Shown: piece by piece, positions 1 to 7,462 of the stretch
Numbering within the stretch: the first letter of the stretch is position 1
Layout: each line of letters opens with the position of its first letter
Source of the DNA: DATMQA01 sp035566895
GTDB taxonomy: Bacteria; Verrucomicrobiota; Verrucomicrobiia; Limisphaerales; UBA8199
Assembly (NCBI GenBank): GCA_035566895.1
Contig: DATMQA010000208.1
Span: 1-64,000 of the forward strand
DNA length: 64,000 nt
Direction: 5' to 3'
The notes under the pieces: model-generated
Seen by the model: only the letters and a program-made list of their open reading frames with translations
Told to the model about the DNA's origin: nothing
The model's database searches: none
Made by a program: the position numbers and the translations under genes

Positions 1-512
1 GCGAGCTTTTGGGCCGCTGCTTCGAAAATGGCGACGGCAGGCTTGGAAGCGCCCAGCTCACATGAGATCACGATGGCCTGAAAATATCTGGCCAATTCCA
101 AGCCGTGCAACAGGGGGCGCAGTCGCGCATCCCAGTTTGAAATAATGCCCAGTTTGAGGCCTCGCGCTGCCAACTCGTCCAGCACCGGCCGCACGTCCTC
201 AAACACATGCCAGGACTCAGGCTCAGAGAAGCGCTCGTATAAATGGGGGAAGAAGGTTTTGCTGGGAGGGGTGTCGAGCAGCCCGTCAAAAGTGGCATCG
301 ACCAGGGCGGCCCAGTCAGCGGTGGAATACTGGAAATTTTTGTGCGTGCGCCAGGCGGCAGCGAACCGGCGGTTTAAGACTTCGGCGGAGACAGTTTTGC
401 CGGTGTGCTGCGCGGCGACTTCGGCATAAATATGCCCCACTGATGGCCAGCACTCGATGAGCGTGCCGCCGACGTCGAAAGTCACGGCCCGGATAGTCCT
501 GGCTAGAGTCAC
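1..512 (-). CDS. HAD-superfamily hydrolase, DREG-2/HDHD3-like (partial, C-terminus beyond left edge)
   Basis: Reading the minus strand from a GTG at 510-512 gives an open frame that runs off the left edge. The N-terminus contains FDVGGTLIE, the HAD motif I context, but with Gly where the second catalytic Asp is usual (DxD becomes DVG). This is the pattern of HAD-IA proteins of the REG-2/HDHD3 type. Motif II is visible in LGIISNWD, and a motif III Lys in GASKPAVAIF. The family is a cytosolic phosphatase-like fold, and the missing second Asp makes ordinary phosphatase activity uncertain. It lies on the same strand as the DUF2071/epimerase operon, 70 nt downstream of it, so cotranscription is possible. 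The GTG start is tentative because no in-frame ATG is near. Confidence 0.75.
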   Translation of the reverse strand, partial: MTLARTIRAVTFDVGGTLIECWPSVGHIYAEVAAQHTGKTVSAEVLNRRFAAAWRTHKNFQYSTADWAALVDATFDGLLDTPPSKTFFPHLYERFSEPESWHVFEDVRPVLDELAARGLKLGIISNWDARLRPLLHGLELARYFQAIVISCELGASKPAVAIFEAAAQKL

Positions 513-582
513 AAGACCAGTATTACAATTATGCGAAGACTTTTTCCACCGCGGTTTACCGGTGGAGTTATTCACTGGTTAT

Positions 583-1397
583 TCACCGGCGCGTTGCTGA
601 CGGCGGGGCAAAAAGTGCAAGAATCTGCCTCGGCCTTCCCATCCACACCTTTCGCGCGCCCGGCGAATAGTTGCCGCCCAGCATTTGGGCGTGTCTCAGC
701 CAGCCAAAATTCCGACGCAACAGTTCATCCTCAAATATGGCAACCCGCACACCTTGGTTTGCTGCCACGGCGGGTGCCAGATTTGAAAGGCTCGCTGACG
801 GAGCCCGCTCGCATTGAACGCCGCGTATCTTTCGAGCAAAAATTCATCCAGCCCGCCGGCATGGCAGGGGCCGTAGTTCTGGTCCGAGCATTTCATGGCC
901 TCACACCTGAATTGCAGCCGGGTCTTGCAGTCGGTAACGCAAGCTTGAAATCTACCGGGCATAGAACCCTGCTCTCGCTCATGTTTTCCCAGGTGGTACG
1001 GCAGGCAATACAAAGGCGGACCGAGCCTGCAAGAAAGCCGGTCGGAGACCCATTCCGTCATGAAATGGATGCCGACGTCCTCGCCGCTGCGGACATAGGT
1101 GCGCACGTTGAGGAAATGCTGGTCTGGAAAATGCCGGAAGACCCATTCGGTCAGCCGTCCGCCGCGCACCGGGCGGAATTGGCGCATGGTAAACAGCACC
1201 AGGCTGACAAACGCTCTGGAGTCATGAAGGTCGAGCTCGAAAGGGACGGAGGGCTGTAGCTTTTCGGGTGGGACTTCGAGGTGGATAAAGAGCACCTCAG
1301 TCCAATCCGCGTAAAAGAGCGGTTCGCCCGGCAAAGCGAGCAATCGGCGTTGTGCCTCTTCGCTCGTCAGCCGTTGCTCTTCGCAATTCAGCAGCAT
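583..1397 (-). pseudogene. DUF2071 (YqjF-like) protein, paralogue of 2322-3107, interrupted by a frameshift
   Basis: The first frame (start 1397) encodes a DUF2071 protein with the landmarks FIHLEVPPEKLQP, VLFTMRQFRPVRG and QHFLNVRTYV, all matching the neighbouring paralogue. After the HPPW motif near 757-775 the similarity leaves this frame and continues in another frame down to a stop at 583. There, FGWLRHAQMLGGNYSPG lines up without gaps with WEWLSEAHLEAAHYSPG of the paralogue. Total length then equals a normal DUF2071 protein (about 260 residues). Either the gene is broken by a 1-nt indel or the assembly is wrong at one base. The family has an acetoacetate-decarboxylase-like fold and no established reaction. 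It is the last gene of the operon, starting 9 nt after the epimerase stop. Confidence 0.8.
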
Positions 1398-1406
1398 AGC
1401 TCGCCC

Positions 1407-2318
1407 TCATCGATAAATGTCCCCAAGCGCTGGACGTAGTTCCGGGAACTCGAACTTGAATCCTTTTTCCAAAAACCGGCTGGGAGCACAACGACGCCCG
1501 GCCAGCGCCAAGGAGGCCTCGGTCCGCATCAACCAGGCTCCGAAATAAGCCAGCCAATCCGGGGCGGGTGGACTCCACGGCCGGTGCAGGCAAAGGCGCA
1601 TTTCGCGCATAAACTGGGCGTTTGATACCGGAGCAGGTGAAGTCGCATTGAAGGTGCCCTCAATGTCGTCCCGTTCGATTGCCCAGCGGAGCATCGCGTT
1701 GAGGTCGCGCCAGTGGATCCAGCTAATATATTGCCGGCCCGAACCGGCGGAACCGCCCAGAAACCAGCGGACCAGGCCTTCGAGAGTCTTGAGCGCGCCG
1801 CACCCCTGGTCGAGAGCGAAGCCGATTCGCAAGACAACGCGCCGTGTCCGTGGTGTGGCCACCGAATTAAACGCCTCCTCCCAACGCAGGCAGGTCTCGA
1901 CTGGAAAGCCCTCGCCCGGTTCGGTCGTTTCGTCGCACCAGTGGTCTCCAGCATCGCCATAAATGGCCAAGGAGCTGGCTTGCACCCAGACCTTGGGTGG
2001 ATGCGAGCAGCGTTGGAGGGCCTGGCCAAGGGCCAGGGTGGGTTCGATCCGCGACTGCTGTATCTCGCGACGATTTGTGGAGGTATAGCGGCAATTGACG
2101 CTGCGACCGGCTAGATTGATCATAGCGAACGCGTGGTTTAATTCTTCCGCCCAGTCGGCCACGGTTCTGCCGTCCCAATGACGCTGCCGGACCAAGCCGG
2201 TATGTAGACGAGTAGAACGTGTCAGCACCAGCGGTTCGTATCCCCTTCGGGCGAGGTCTTCCGCCAACCTAGTGCCGAGAAAGCCGCTGCCGCCGGCTAA
2301 AATGACGCGTGGTTTCAT
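1407..2318 (-). CDS. TIGR01777-family NAD-dependent epimerase (SDR39U1/YfcH-like)
   Basis: This 303-residue protein starts with the Rossmann motif GGSGFLGTRLAEDL (residues 9-22). It ends in the DUF1731-type tail typical of the TIGR01777/YfcH group (RRCAPSRFLEKGFKFEFPEL). ASSLAIYGD supplies the SDR Ser and the first Tyr context. The family is a cytosolic extended SDR with no firmly known substrate. The ATG lies 3 nt after the stop of the upstream DUF2071 gene and the stop lies 9 nt before the second DUF2071 gene, so it is sandwiched between two DUF2071 paralogues in one transcript. A shared substrate for the three proteins is inference. Confidence 0.88.
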   Translation of the reverse strand: MKPRVILAGGSGFLGTRLAEDLARRGYEPLVLTRSTRLHTGLVRQRHWDGRTVADWAEELNHAFAMINLAGRSVNCRYTSTNRREIQQSRIEPTLALGQALQRCSHPPKVWVQASSLAIYGDAGDHWCDETTEPGEGFPVETCLRWEEAFNSVATPRTRRVVLRIGFALDQGCGALKTLEGLVRWFLGGSAGSGRQYISWIHWRDLNAMLRWAIERDDIEGTFNATSPAPVSNAQFMREMRLCLHRPWSPPAPDWLAYFGAWLMRTEASLALAGRRCAPSRFLEKGFKFEFPELRPALGDIYR

Positions 2319-2321
2319 AAA

Positions 2322-3107
2322 TCAAGGCATAGTGTAGAACGCGCTGCAGGCGCGGTGCGTGCGGCGGCGTTTGACACCTTCCAACTTGCGAGCGCCTGTG
2401 AGCTCCACATCCTCCAACCCCGGCGAATAATGAGCTGCTTCGAGATGCGCCTCACTGAGCCATTCCCAACGCGCGCGCAAGAGGCTGACATTCCTGGCTT
2501 TGGCCTCCACCGGCACCGCCCGCCAGGGCGCGTGGCGGGTCTGGAACACGAGGGCCACGCCGCGATGCCAATAAAATCCGTTGTATCGCTCCAGTGTGAA
2601 TTCGGCCAAAGCACCGGGTTGGCAACGTTCGAATCGCTTGGAGGAATCATAGGCCACTTCATATTCCAGTGCGCCAGTGGTCCCCTGAACCGTGCCTGTG
2701 AATTTGCCGGTTTCATGCCGGTGCCCGTACGCAATCTTCGCGAACGCACAGGAGAGTCCGAACGGTTCCTGCCAAAGCGGCAAGTGCCAAGGCCGTGATA
2801 ACCAGCCAAACAGGAAGAACGCGCCGGAATGGCCTCCGTAGTTAGCATAGGTTCGCACGTTGAGAAAACGCTGTTCGCCCAAAGGCGGAAAAAACCAGCA
2901 CCACAGCGGCCGCAGACCGCAAGTCCGGAACCGCCGCATCGTGACCGCCACGATACTGAGCCAGCCGCTCCCGTCATAGACCTCCAGCTCGAACCCGGGC
3001 GGAAGAGCTGCTCTGAGGAGTGCGGGCGGAAGTCGGTAATGCATAAAGACGACTCGGCTCCAGCGAACGCGCAAAACCGGAGCAATCTGCAGAGCTGCGG
3101 ATTTCAT
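2322..3107 (-). CDS. DUF2071 (YqjF-like) protein, intact copy
   Basis: An intact 261-residue DUF2071 protein. Visible landmarks are VVFMHYRLPPALL, MRRFRTCGLRPLW, the QRFLNVRTYA motif, and a C-terminal HYSPG segment. A strong Shine-Dalgarno sequence (AAGGAG) lies 6-7 nt before the ATG. The family shares the acetoacetate decarboxylase-like fold but its reaction is not established. Genes on both sides are only 3 and 12 nt away, so it belongs to the MBOAT/membrane protein/epimerase operon. It is the best template for judging the broken copy at 583-1397. Confidence 0.88.
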   Translation of the reverse strand: MKSAALQIAPVLRVRWSRVVFMHYRLPPALLRAALPPGFELEVYDGSGWLSIVAVTMRRFRTCGLRPLWCWFFPPLGEQRFLNVRTYANYGGHSGAFFLFGWLSRPWHLPLWQEPFGLSCAFAKIAYGHRHETGKFTGTVQGTTGALEYEVAYDSSKRFERCQPGALAEFTLERYNGFYWHRGVALVFQTRHAPWRAVPVEAKARNVSLLRARWEWLSEAHLEAAHYSPGLEDVELTGARKLEGVKRRRTHRACSAFYTMP

Positions 3108-3119
3108 TCGCTTCTCCTT

Positions 3120-3557
3120 TCAACCAAACGCTGCGGTGAGGTAAATCCACGTAAAACTTCCGTAAATGAGCAGAAGCACGCAATGGATCACCGTGCGACC
3201 CGTGCGCCCGCGCCAATGGCTGCTGCTGTAGTAGGTCACTTGCAAAACCGTGCGCAGGGCCCAGAAAAATCCGATGCAAGCCGCCACCCAGCGGCAGACC
3301 TCAACCTTATCTGGGTGAATCGGCGCTATCTGCGGGCCGGCTCCGCCCATTTCGGCGGCGAACCGCCACGTCAGCAGCCCGAAGATCAGCAACGTCGCTG
3401 AAATGAACCAGGCATGCACATAAAAGATTTCCCGCAGCAATAACGGCGCCCGCTCCAGGTGCGTTTTGAACCCCAGGATTCGAACCAGGAAAAAATTCAG
3501 CATCGCAACGCTTATCTGGATTCCGGCCGCGGTCTGAAGCAGCATTTGCAATTTCAT
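3120..3557 (-). CDS. Small membrane protein B, paralogue of 3554-3970
   Basis: A 145-residue protein with four predicted membrane segments, beginning MKLQMLLQTAAGIQ. The frame stays open upstream, but the ATG at 3555-3557 overlaps the stop of the preceding gene (ATGA), which decides the start and implies translational coupling. It aligns along its length with the upstream protein: both start MKL..LLQ.AA, both have a REIF/RRLF-x-V block followed by GLLTW or GVLTW, and both have FFWALR or LFWLMR in the third segment. No known family is recognised. It is probably an inner-membrane partner of the MBOAT enzyme encoded upstream (inference). Confidence 0.8.
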   Translation of the reverse strand: MKLQMLLQTAAGIQISVAMLNFFLVRILGFKTHLERAPLLLREIFYVHAWFISATLLIFGLLTWRFAAEMGGAGPQIAPIHPDKVEVCRWVAACIGFFWALRTVLQVTYYSSSHWRGRTGRTVIHCVLLLIYGSFTWIYLTAAFG

Positions 3558-3970
3558 AACATCCCCGCTTCCCAAGCCGTCCACGAATAAAGGACGGCCA
3601 AATAAATGAACACCAGGTTGAGCGCGTGATTGCCCAGCCGATAGAGTGGCGTGGTCAGATACGGTCGGACGTCCAGCAGAAATGCTGCCGCGCCCAGGCG
3701 CATTAGCCAAAACAGCGCCATGAACAGGCTCAACCCGCGCGCCACCGGCAAGCCCGCAGCCATCGCTCCGGCATACACCCAGGTCAGCACTCCCAGGCTC
3801 ACTAGCAGAAAGCCGATGAAGCCGTAATACACCCAGAACAAGCGGCGAACGAACACCGGAAGACTTTGCAGGTTCTGTCGTAGTTGGACCGCGCGGGGCA
3901 TCGTTGCCCCGGCACAGACCAACCCGCCATGCAACACTGCCGCAATTTGCAACAGAATAACCAGTTTCAT
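3554..3970 (-). CDS. Small membrane protein A, paralogue of 3120-3557
   Basis: A 138-residue protein with about four membrane segments and few charged residues. Its ATG (3968-3970) overlaps the stop codon of the upstream MBOAT gene (ATGA), and its own stop overlaps the start of the next gene in the same way. The three reading frames therefore form a translationally coupled chain. AAGGAG lies just upstream of the ATG. The tandem paralogues look like a gene duplication. Function is unknown, and the position directly after an acyltransferase suggests a lipid-related membrane role (inference). Confidence 0.8.
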   Translation of the reverse strand: MKLVILLQIAAVLHGGLVCAGATMPRAVQLRQNLQSLPVFVRRLFWVYYGFIGFLLVSLGVLTWVYAGAMAAGLPVARGLSLFMALFWLMRLGAAAFLLDVRPYLTTPLYRLGNHALNLVFIYLAVLYSWTAWEAGML

Positions 3971-5004
3971 AGACTAACTCCTTTCAATGCTCCGATGGTT
4001 TTCAGAAAAGGAATCATCACCCGCTCGACAAACCGCGGATGAAACAGCCAAAACGCAGGCGCCGCTGCGCACAACCACGTTAAGGCCCCGCCCCGCCAAC
4101 CCTTGCCAAGGCCAAGCGCACGTCCTCGAGCGCTGCGTTCGATCATCGCGCCAACGCCTTGCAGGAGGAAATACCCGCTTGGAAGCCCATAACCCCAGCC
4201 GGCAGGGACCGAGATCACCAACTCGTGCATCAGTCCTGAGACCAGAAACACCACGAGGGTCGCTTGCCTGACACCGATGCGTCTCATGAGCGGTTGCAGC
4301 AGGTAGCGCCGCGCCGGGAGGCTGAACCCTGTGTTCCAGCGGCGCCCCCAGAATTCGCTTAGCGACATGGCTCGGAACGGCGCGTCCATCAACGGCACGA
4401 CATTGACACCTCGCTCCTGCCAAAGCTTCGCCAGCAATTGGAAGATTCCGAAGTGCAGGACAAGGATCAGCCCTGCCATGCCAAGCCAACCGCTCAGTAG
4501 CCAGGAGAGCGATTGGGCAGCCGGTGTGGCCACGTAGAGCATAGCTAAGCCCAGCGTGATATTCAGAAGACCCGAGGGTAGAGTTAAACAGGTTAAAAGG
4601 GTTAACTGGGTTAAATAGGATCGGAAAGTCTGCGCAGGCTGCGATGGTTTTGCAGTCGAGGCACGCGAAAATGTCGCGGTTTGGTTGCAGGACGGCTGCT
4701 CCGGGTTTACCGCGCCTCTGCGGTTAAAAAACCTTGCCCCATCCATGCCCGGCCAGCCGGCGACATACCCGAGGAGAGAGCAGGCCCTGGGCCGCAGACC
4801 GCTTTCCCAAACGTCCAGCAGCGTGACGAACTTAAGCCCCAACCACAGTGCCGCCGCCAGACCCCACATCAAAACCCACGGCGGACAGCCGCGCAGGGCC
4901 ATGGCGGCCAGCACGGGCAAACCCGCCAAGACCGCTGCCCCCGGCCAAAGCCGGGGAAGGGAAATCTGGCCTGCTACACTTGTGTCTGTAATTTCTGCAT
5001 TCAC
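3967..5004 (-). CDS. MBOAT_2/wax-synthase-domain acyltransferase
   Basis: A 345-residue polytopic membrane protein. The C-terminal half carries the wax synthase/MBOAT_2 signature: SEFWGRRWNTGFSLPARRYL around 225-245 and the conserved His in SGLMHELVIS near 270. Family members transfer acyl chains to hydroxyl acceptors such as fatty alcohols or sterols in the membrane. Residues about 95-142 look like an insertion rich in Gln, Ser, Thr and Leu. This stretch is encoded by low-complexity DNA that includes a 9-nt tandem array (4583-4618) and a CCTCTGCGGTTAAAAA segment (4712-4727). It is the first gene of the operon that continues to 583. The start at 5004 is the first good ATG after the upstream gap. 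Confidence 0.8.
   Translation of the reverse strand: MNAEITDTSVAGQISLPRLWPGAAVLAGLPVLAAMALRGCPPWVLMWGLAAALWLGLKFVTLLDVWESGLRPRACSLLGYVAGWPGMDGARFFNRRGAVNPEQPSCNQTATFSRASTAKPSQPAQTFRSYLTQLTLLTCLTLPSGLLNITLGLAMLYVATPAAQSLSWLLSGWLGMAGLILVLHFGIFQLLAKLWQERGVNVVPLMDAPFRAMSLSEFWGRRWNTGFSLPARRYLLQPLMRRIGVRQATLVVFLVSGLMHELVISVPAGWGYGLPSGYFLLQGVGAMIERSARGRALGLGKGWRGGALTWLCAAAPAFWLFHPRFVERVMIPFLKTIGALKGVSL
4583..4618. repeat. In-gene 9-nt tandem array (GTTAAANGG type)
   Basis: Four consecutive nonamers, GTTAAACAG, GTTAAAAGG, GTTAACTGG and GTTAAATAG, lie in frame inside the MBOAT gene and encode the Leu/Thr-rich peptide LTQLTLLTCLTL. The same unit family recurs in non-coding DNA at 54779-54814 and 56133-56166. 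Confidence 0.9.
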
Positions 5005-5081
5005 AGAAATAGATCCTCAAAAAAACCTTAACCTTTGGCTTTCGACATCCCGGACCACAGGGACTTTTGGTTCCAGGCCTC

Positions 5082-5105
5082 GGTGTTCTTTGCGTTCTTT
5101 TGTGG
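5082..5105. repeat. Short 9-nt repeat (GTTCTTTGC type)
   Basis: TGTTCTTTG followed by CGTTCTTTT, with partial units on both sides, lies in the 113-nt gap between the gbsR-like stop and the MBOAT start. It is a minor member of the phased short-repeat class that recurs through the window. Confidence 0.5.
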
Positions 5106-5117
5106 CCATTTTCATTT

Positions 5118-5666
5118 TCATCCTGCGACGAGCTTCCGCAACTTGTCCCCCAGCCGGAAGAACCGCGCCAGCAGGGCGTTGGGCCATTGCCGGATTTGTT
5201 GGTACCAGGAGGTGGTGGCCTCTAAGAAGTCGCACAGCGCCTGCAACCGCTCCTCAGTGTGATGCTCCCTGGGCCGCTCCGTCTTCGCCTCGGCGATGCA
5301 TTCCCGCAGCAACGCCAAGGTGGGATCAATCTCCCGCTTCTTGCGCTCATCCAGGACGATACGGAACATCTCCCAGACATCCTTCATCGACTCGAAATGG
5401 TCGCGCTTGTCGCCCAGCACGTGGACCAACCTGACGATGCCCCAGCCCTGCAGTTCTTTCAGGCTGGTGCTGACATTCGAGCGCGCCACGGCCAGGGTGT
5501 TGGCGATCTCCTCGGCATTCAGCGGACGCGGAGAGATATAGAGCAGCGCGTGAATCTGGGCCACGGTCCGGTTGATGCCCCAGCGAGTGCCCATCTCGCC
5601 CCAATGGAGGACGAACTTTTGTTGCACCGGCGTGAGGGCGGCCATTGTTTCTACAATGTCTGTCAT
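5118..5666 (-). CDS. GbsR/MarR-family transcriptional regulator
   Basis: A 182-residue protein beginning MTDIVETMAALTPVQQKFVL. A winged helix-turn-helix spans about 35-95, with NAEEIANTLAVARSNVSTSL as the recognition region. The C-terminal part matches GbsR-type regulators (RDHFESMKDVWEMFRIVLDE). The frame is open a further 37 codons upstream, but those codons derive from a purine-rich low-complexity stretch (5715-5750) and give a Ser run, so the ATG at 5664-5666 is preferred. A promoter sits right before this ATG. GbsR proteins often control osmolyte or choline genes. Here the neighbours are a GH5 gene and the MBOAT operon, so the target is unclear. Confidence 0.85.
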   Translation of the reverse strand: MTDIVETMAALTPVQQKFVLHWGEMGTRWGINRTVAQIHALLYISPRPLNAEEIANTLAVARSNVSTSLKELQGWGIVRLVHVLGDKRDHFESMKDVWEMFRIVLDERKKREIDPTLALLRECIAEAKTERPREHHTEERLQALCDFLEATTSWYQQIRQWPNALLARFFRLGDKLRKLVAG

Positions 5667-5671
5667 ATCAG

Positions 5672-5700
5672 AAATTACCGCAATCAACTGGAGAGTGCAA
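5672..5700 (-). promoter_or_regulatory. Sigma70-like promoter abutting the gbsR-like start
   Basis: On the minus strand, TTGCAC (5695-5700) and TAATTT (5672-5677) are separated by exactly 17 nt. Only 5 nt separate the -10 box from the ATG at 5664-5666, so the transcript would start at or next to the start codon (leaderless). The boxes are read directly from sequence; their use is inference. Confidence 0.5.
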
Positions 5701-5758
5701 GTATTTTTCTCGGAAACCGACGAGGAGGAAGAGACCGAGGAGGAGGAAGCCTTTGCTC

Positions 5759-7462
5759 TTATTCGAACCTTACCCAATCCACCCGAAGTATCCCCTTTTC
5801 CACCAACAACTTGAGTCGGTTGCCGCCTTTTGCAAAGGCCACCGGCTTAAGTTTGAGTTCCACCCAACCCGTCTCGGTAATGGTCGTCTCCTGGCACTCG
5901 TCCCCGAGGCAAACCTGAAGCGCCGCCGGTGCGCTCTCCGCGTTAAGCCGCACCACCGCGTTGTAGCTCCTGGTTTCCAGGCTTCCCACCGTGTAGGCCG
6001 TCCACTCCTCCGCCCCCAGCTTGAGCGCCTGGTCGGACCTGCGTCCTCCGCCCCCGGTCTCCAGGGTCTCCACCGGCACCGGTTCCGACGTGCGGTAATA
6101 CTTCGAATTTTGCGAATTGTTTTTCACGAAATAGGATTTGCCGGGCCCCTCATGGCCATAGTTTTCTGCTTCAACCCTGCCGGGTACGCGCCGGAAGAGC
6201 GCGTTCACTACGTCGGGAAAAAACACGCAGTTCTCCAGCCGGATATTCTTGAGCAACTCGTCGAAAGCCTTTTGGGCGGCTTCCGGCGACGGCTTGGCTC
6301 CGCCCCCGCGCGAATAGGCCGCGATTTGCTCCCAGACTGTCGGAGTTTTGATCGAGCAAGGCGTATTTCGCGTTTCCATCTTCTTCCACGGCCAGAACGA
6401 CCAGCCGATATTATTGGCCTCAAAGTAATCGGCCGTGCCCCAGTAAATCGCGTTGTCCTTCTCGCCGGTTTCGCCGCACCAAATCGGCGCATCCAGCCTG
6501 CGCCGGTTGGCCAGGTACTGGCCGACGCTCTTCAGGTTGGTCGGCTGGTCCCAGCAATAATAATGAAACTGGTAAACCAGGTTATCGTCGAACCGCTGCG
6601 AAAAGACCGACCAATCGTTCGCCCAGTCGGCACCCTCGATCGTGATGATGTGCCGCTTATCGACCGCGCGGATGGCTTTGGTGATGCGTTGGTAAAGAGG
6701 TTCAAGCTGCTCTTTGTATTTGTCGAAAGCGCCGGTTCGTTTGGGCAGCGGTTCATTCAGCAAGTCATAGGCGGCTATGGCCGGCTCGTCTTTGTAACGG
6801 GTGGCCAGCTTGACCCAAAGGTCCGCCAACCGGTCCTGGTTCTGCTTGTCCGCAAACAGCTCCGCCTGGTCCCGCGCGCTGTCATCGATGTTTGCCCCGG
6901 TCTGGCCACCCGGTGCGGCGTGCATATCGATAATGACGTAAATCCCCGCCGTGCGGCACCACCCGACCAAGCTGTCCAGCAGTTCAAAACCCTCTTGCAC
7001 ATATTCAGGCTTCTCGCCCTCCGTGAGAAAAAGGCGCGCGTTCAGCGCCGGCCGCACCGAATTAAAACCCAACTCCGCAATCCGCTTAATGTCAGCCTCG
7101 GAAATGTATTCCTTACGGAATTTCTTCCAGAACTGGGCCGCTTTCTCTTCTCCAATTAAATCGCTAACGAGCCTTTCGATCTTGCGTGGCCGGTCGCCTT
7201 CGTTACCGAACCGCCACATGTAGCCCTCCGGCAGCATCCAATTCCCCAGTCCCACCCCGCGCAGCAGCACTTTCTCTCCCTTCTCATCCACTATGTCCTG
7301 CCCTCGCGTGCGCAGAAAACCCTCGGCGGATGCACGCCGCGCCGAACCAAATATGCCTACAACAAAGACAACGAGACAGATTAAGTGCAGTGCGGTGATA
7401 CCAAACGGAGTTCCCAAACTTTTGGGGAGTTTCATTTGCCCATTCATGCCCCCAAAGCCCAA
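5759..7462 (-). CDS. Secreted GH5 family glycoside hydrolase with C-terminal CBM6/35-like domain
   Basis: A 567-residue protein with an N-terminal signal peptide: basic MKLPKSLG, a hydrophobic core, and a likely cleavage after RRASA near residue 46. The GH5 barrel follows. It has RGVGLGNWMLPEGY near 68-81, acid/base Glu237 in YDLLNEPLP, and nucleophile Glu331 in PIWCGETGE. From about 440 a beta-sandwich begins with GRVEAENYG, the opening motif of CBM6/CBM35-type modules. It probably hydrolyses beta-1,4 or beta-1,3 glucans or mannans outside the cytoplasm; the substrate cannot be read from sequence. Internal Met codons at residues 6 and 10 are alternative starts. It is divergent from the sugar porter at 7828. 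Confidence 0.85.
   Translation of the reverse strand: MGFGGMNGQMKLPKSLGTPFGITALHLICLVVFVVGIFGSARRASAEGFLRTRGQDIVDEKGEKVLLRGVGLGNWMLPEGYMWRFGNEGDRPRKIERLVSDLIGEEKAAQFWKKFRKEYISEADIKRIAELGFNSVRPALNARLFLTEGEKPEYVQEGFELLDSLVGWCRTAGIYVIIDMHAAPGGQTGANIDDSARDQAELFADKQNQDRLADLWVKLATRYKDEPAIAAYDLLNEPLPKRTGAFDKYKEQLEPLYQRITKAIRAVDKRHIITIEGADWANDWSVFSQRFDDNLVYQFHYYCWDQPTNLKSVGQYLANRRRLDAPIWCGETGEKDNAIYWGTADYFEANNIGWSFWPWKKMETRNTPCSIKTPTVWEQIAAYSRGGGAKPSPEAAQKAFDELLKNIRLENCVFFPDVVNALFRRVPGRVEAENYGHEGPGKSYFVKNNSQNSKYYRTSEPVPVETLETGGGGRRSDQALKLGAEEWTAYTVGSLETRSYNAVVRLNAESAPAALQVCLGDECQETTITETGWVELKLKPVAFAKGGNRLKLLVEKGILRVDWVRFE

Noticed and set aside
5645..7159. Long plus-strand open frame of about 500 codons opposite the GH5 gene
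   Set aside because: It mirrors the codon bias of the minus-strand GH5 gene, has no domain motifs, and the GH5 frame has catalytic residues and a signal peptide.
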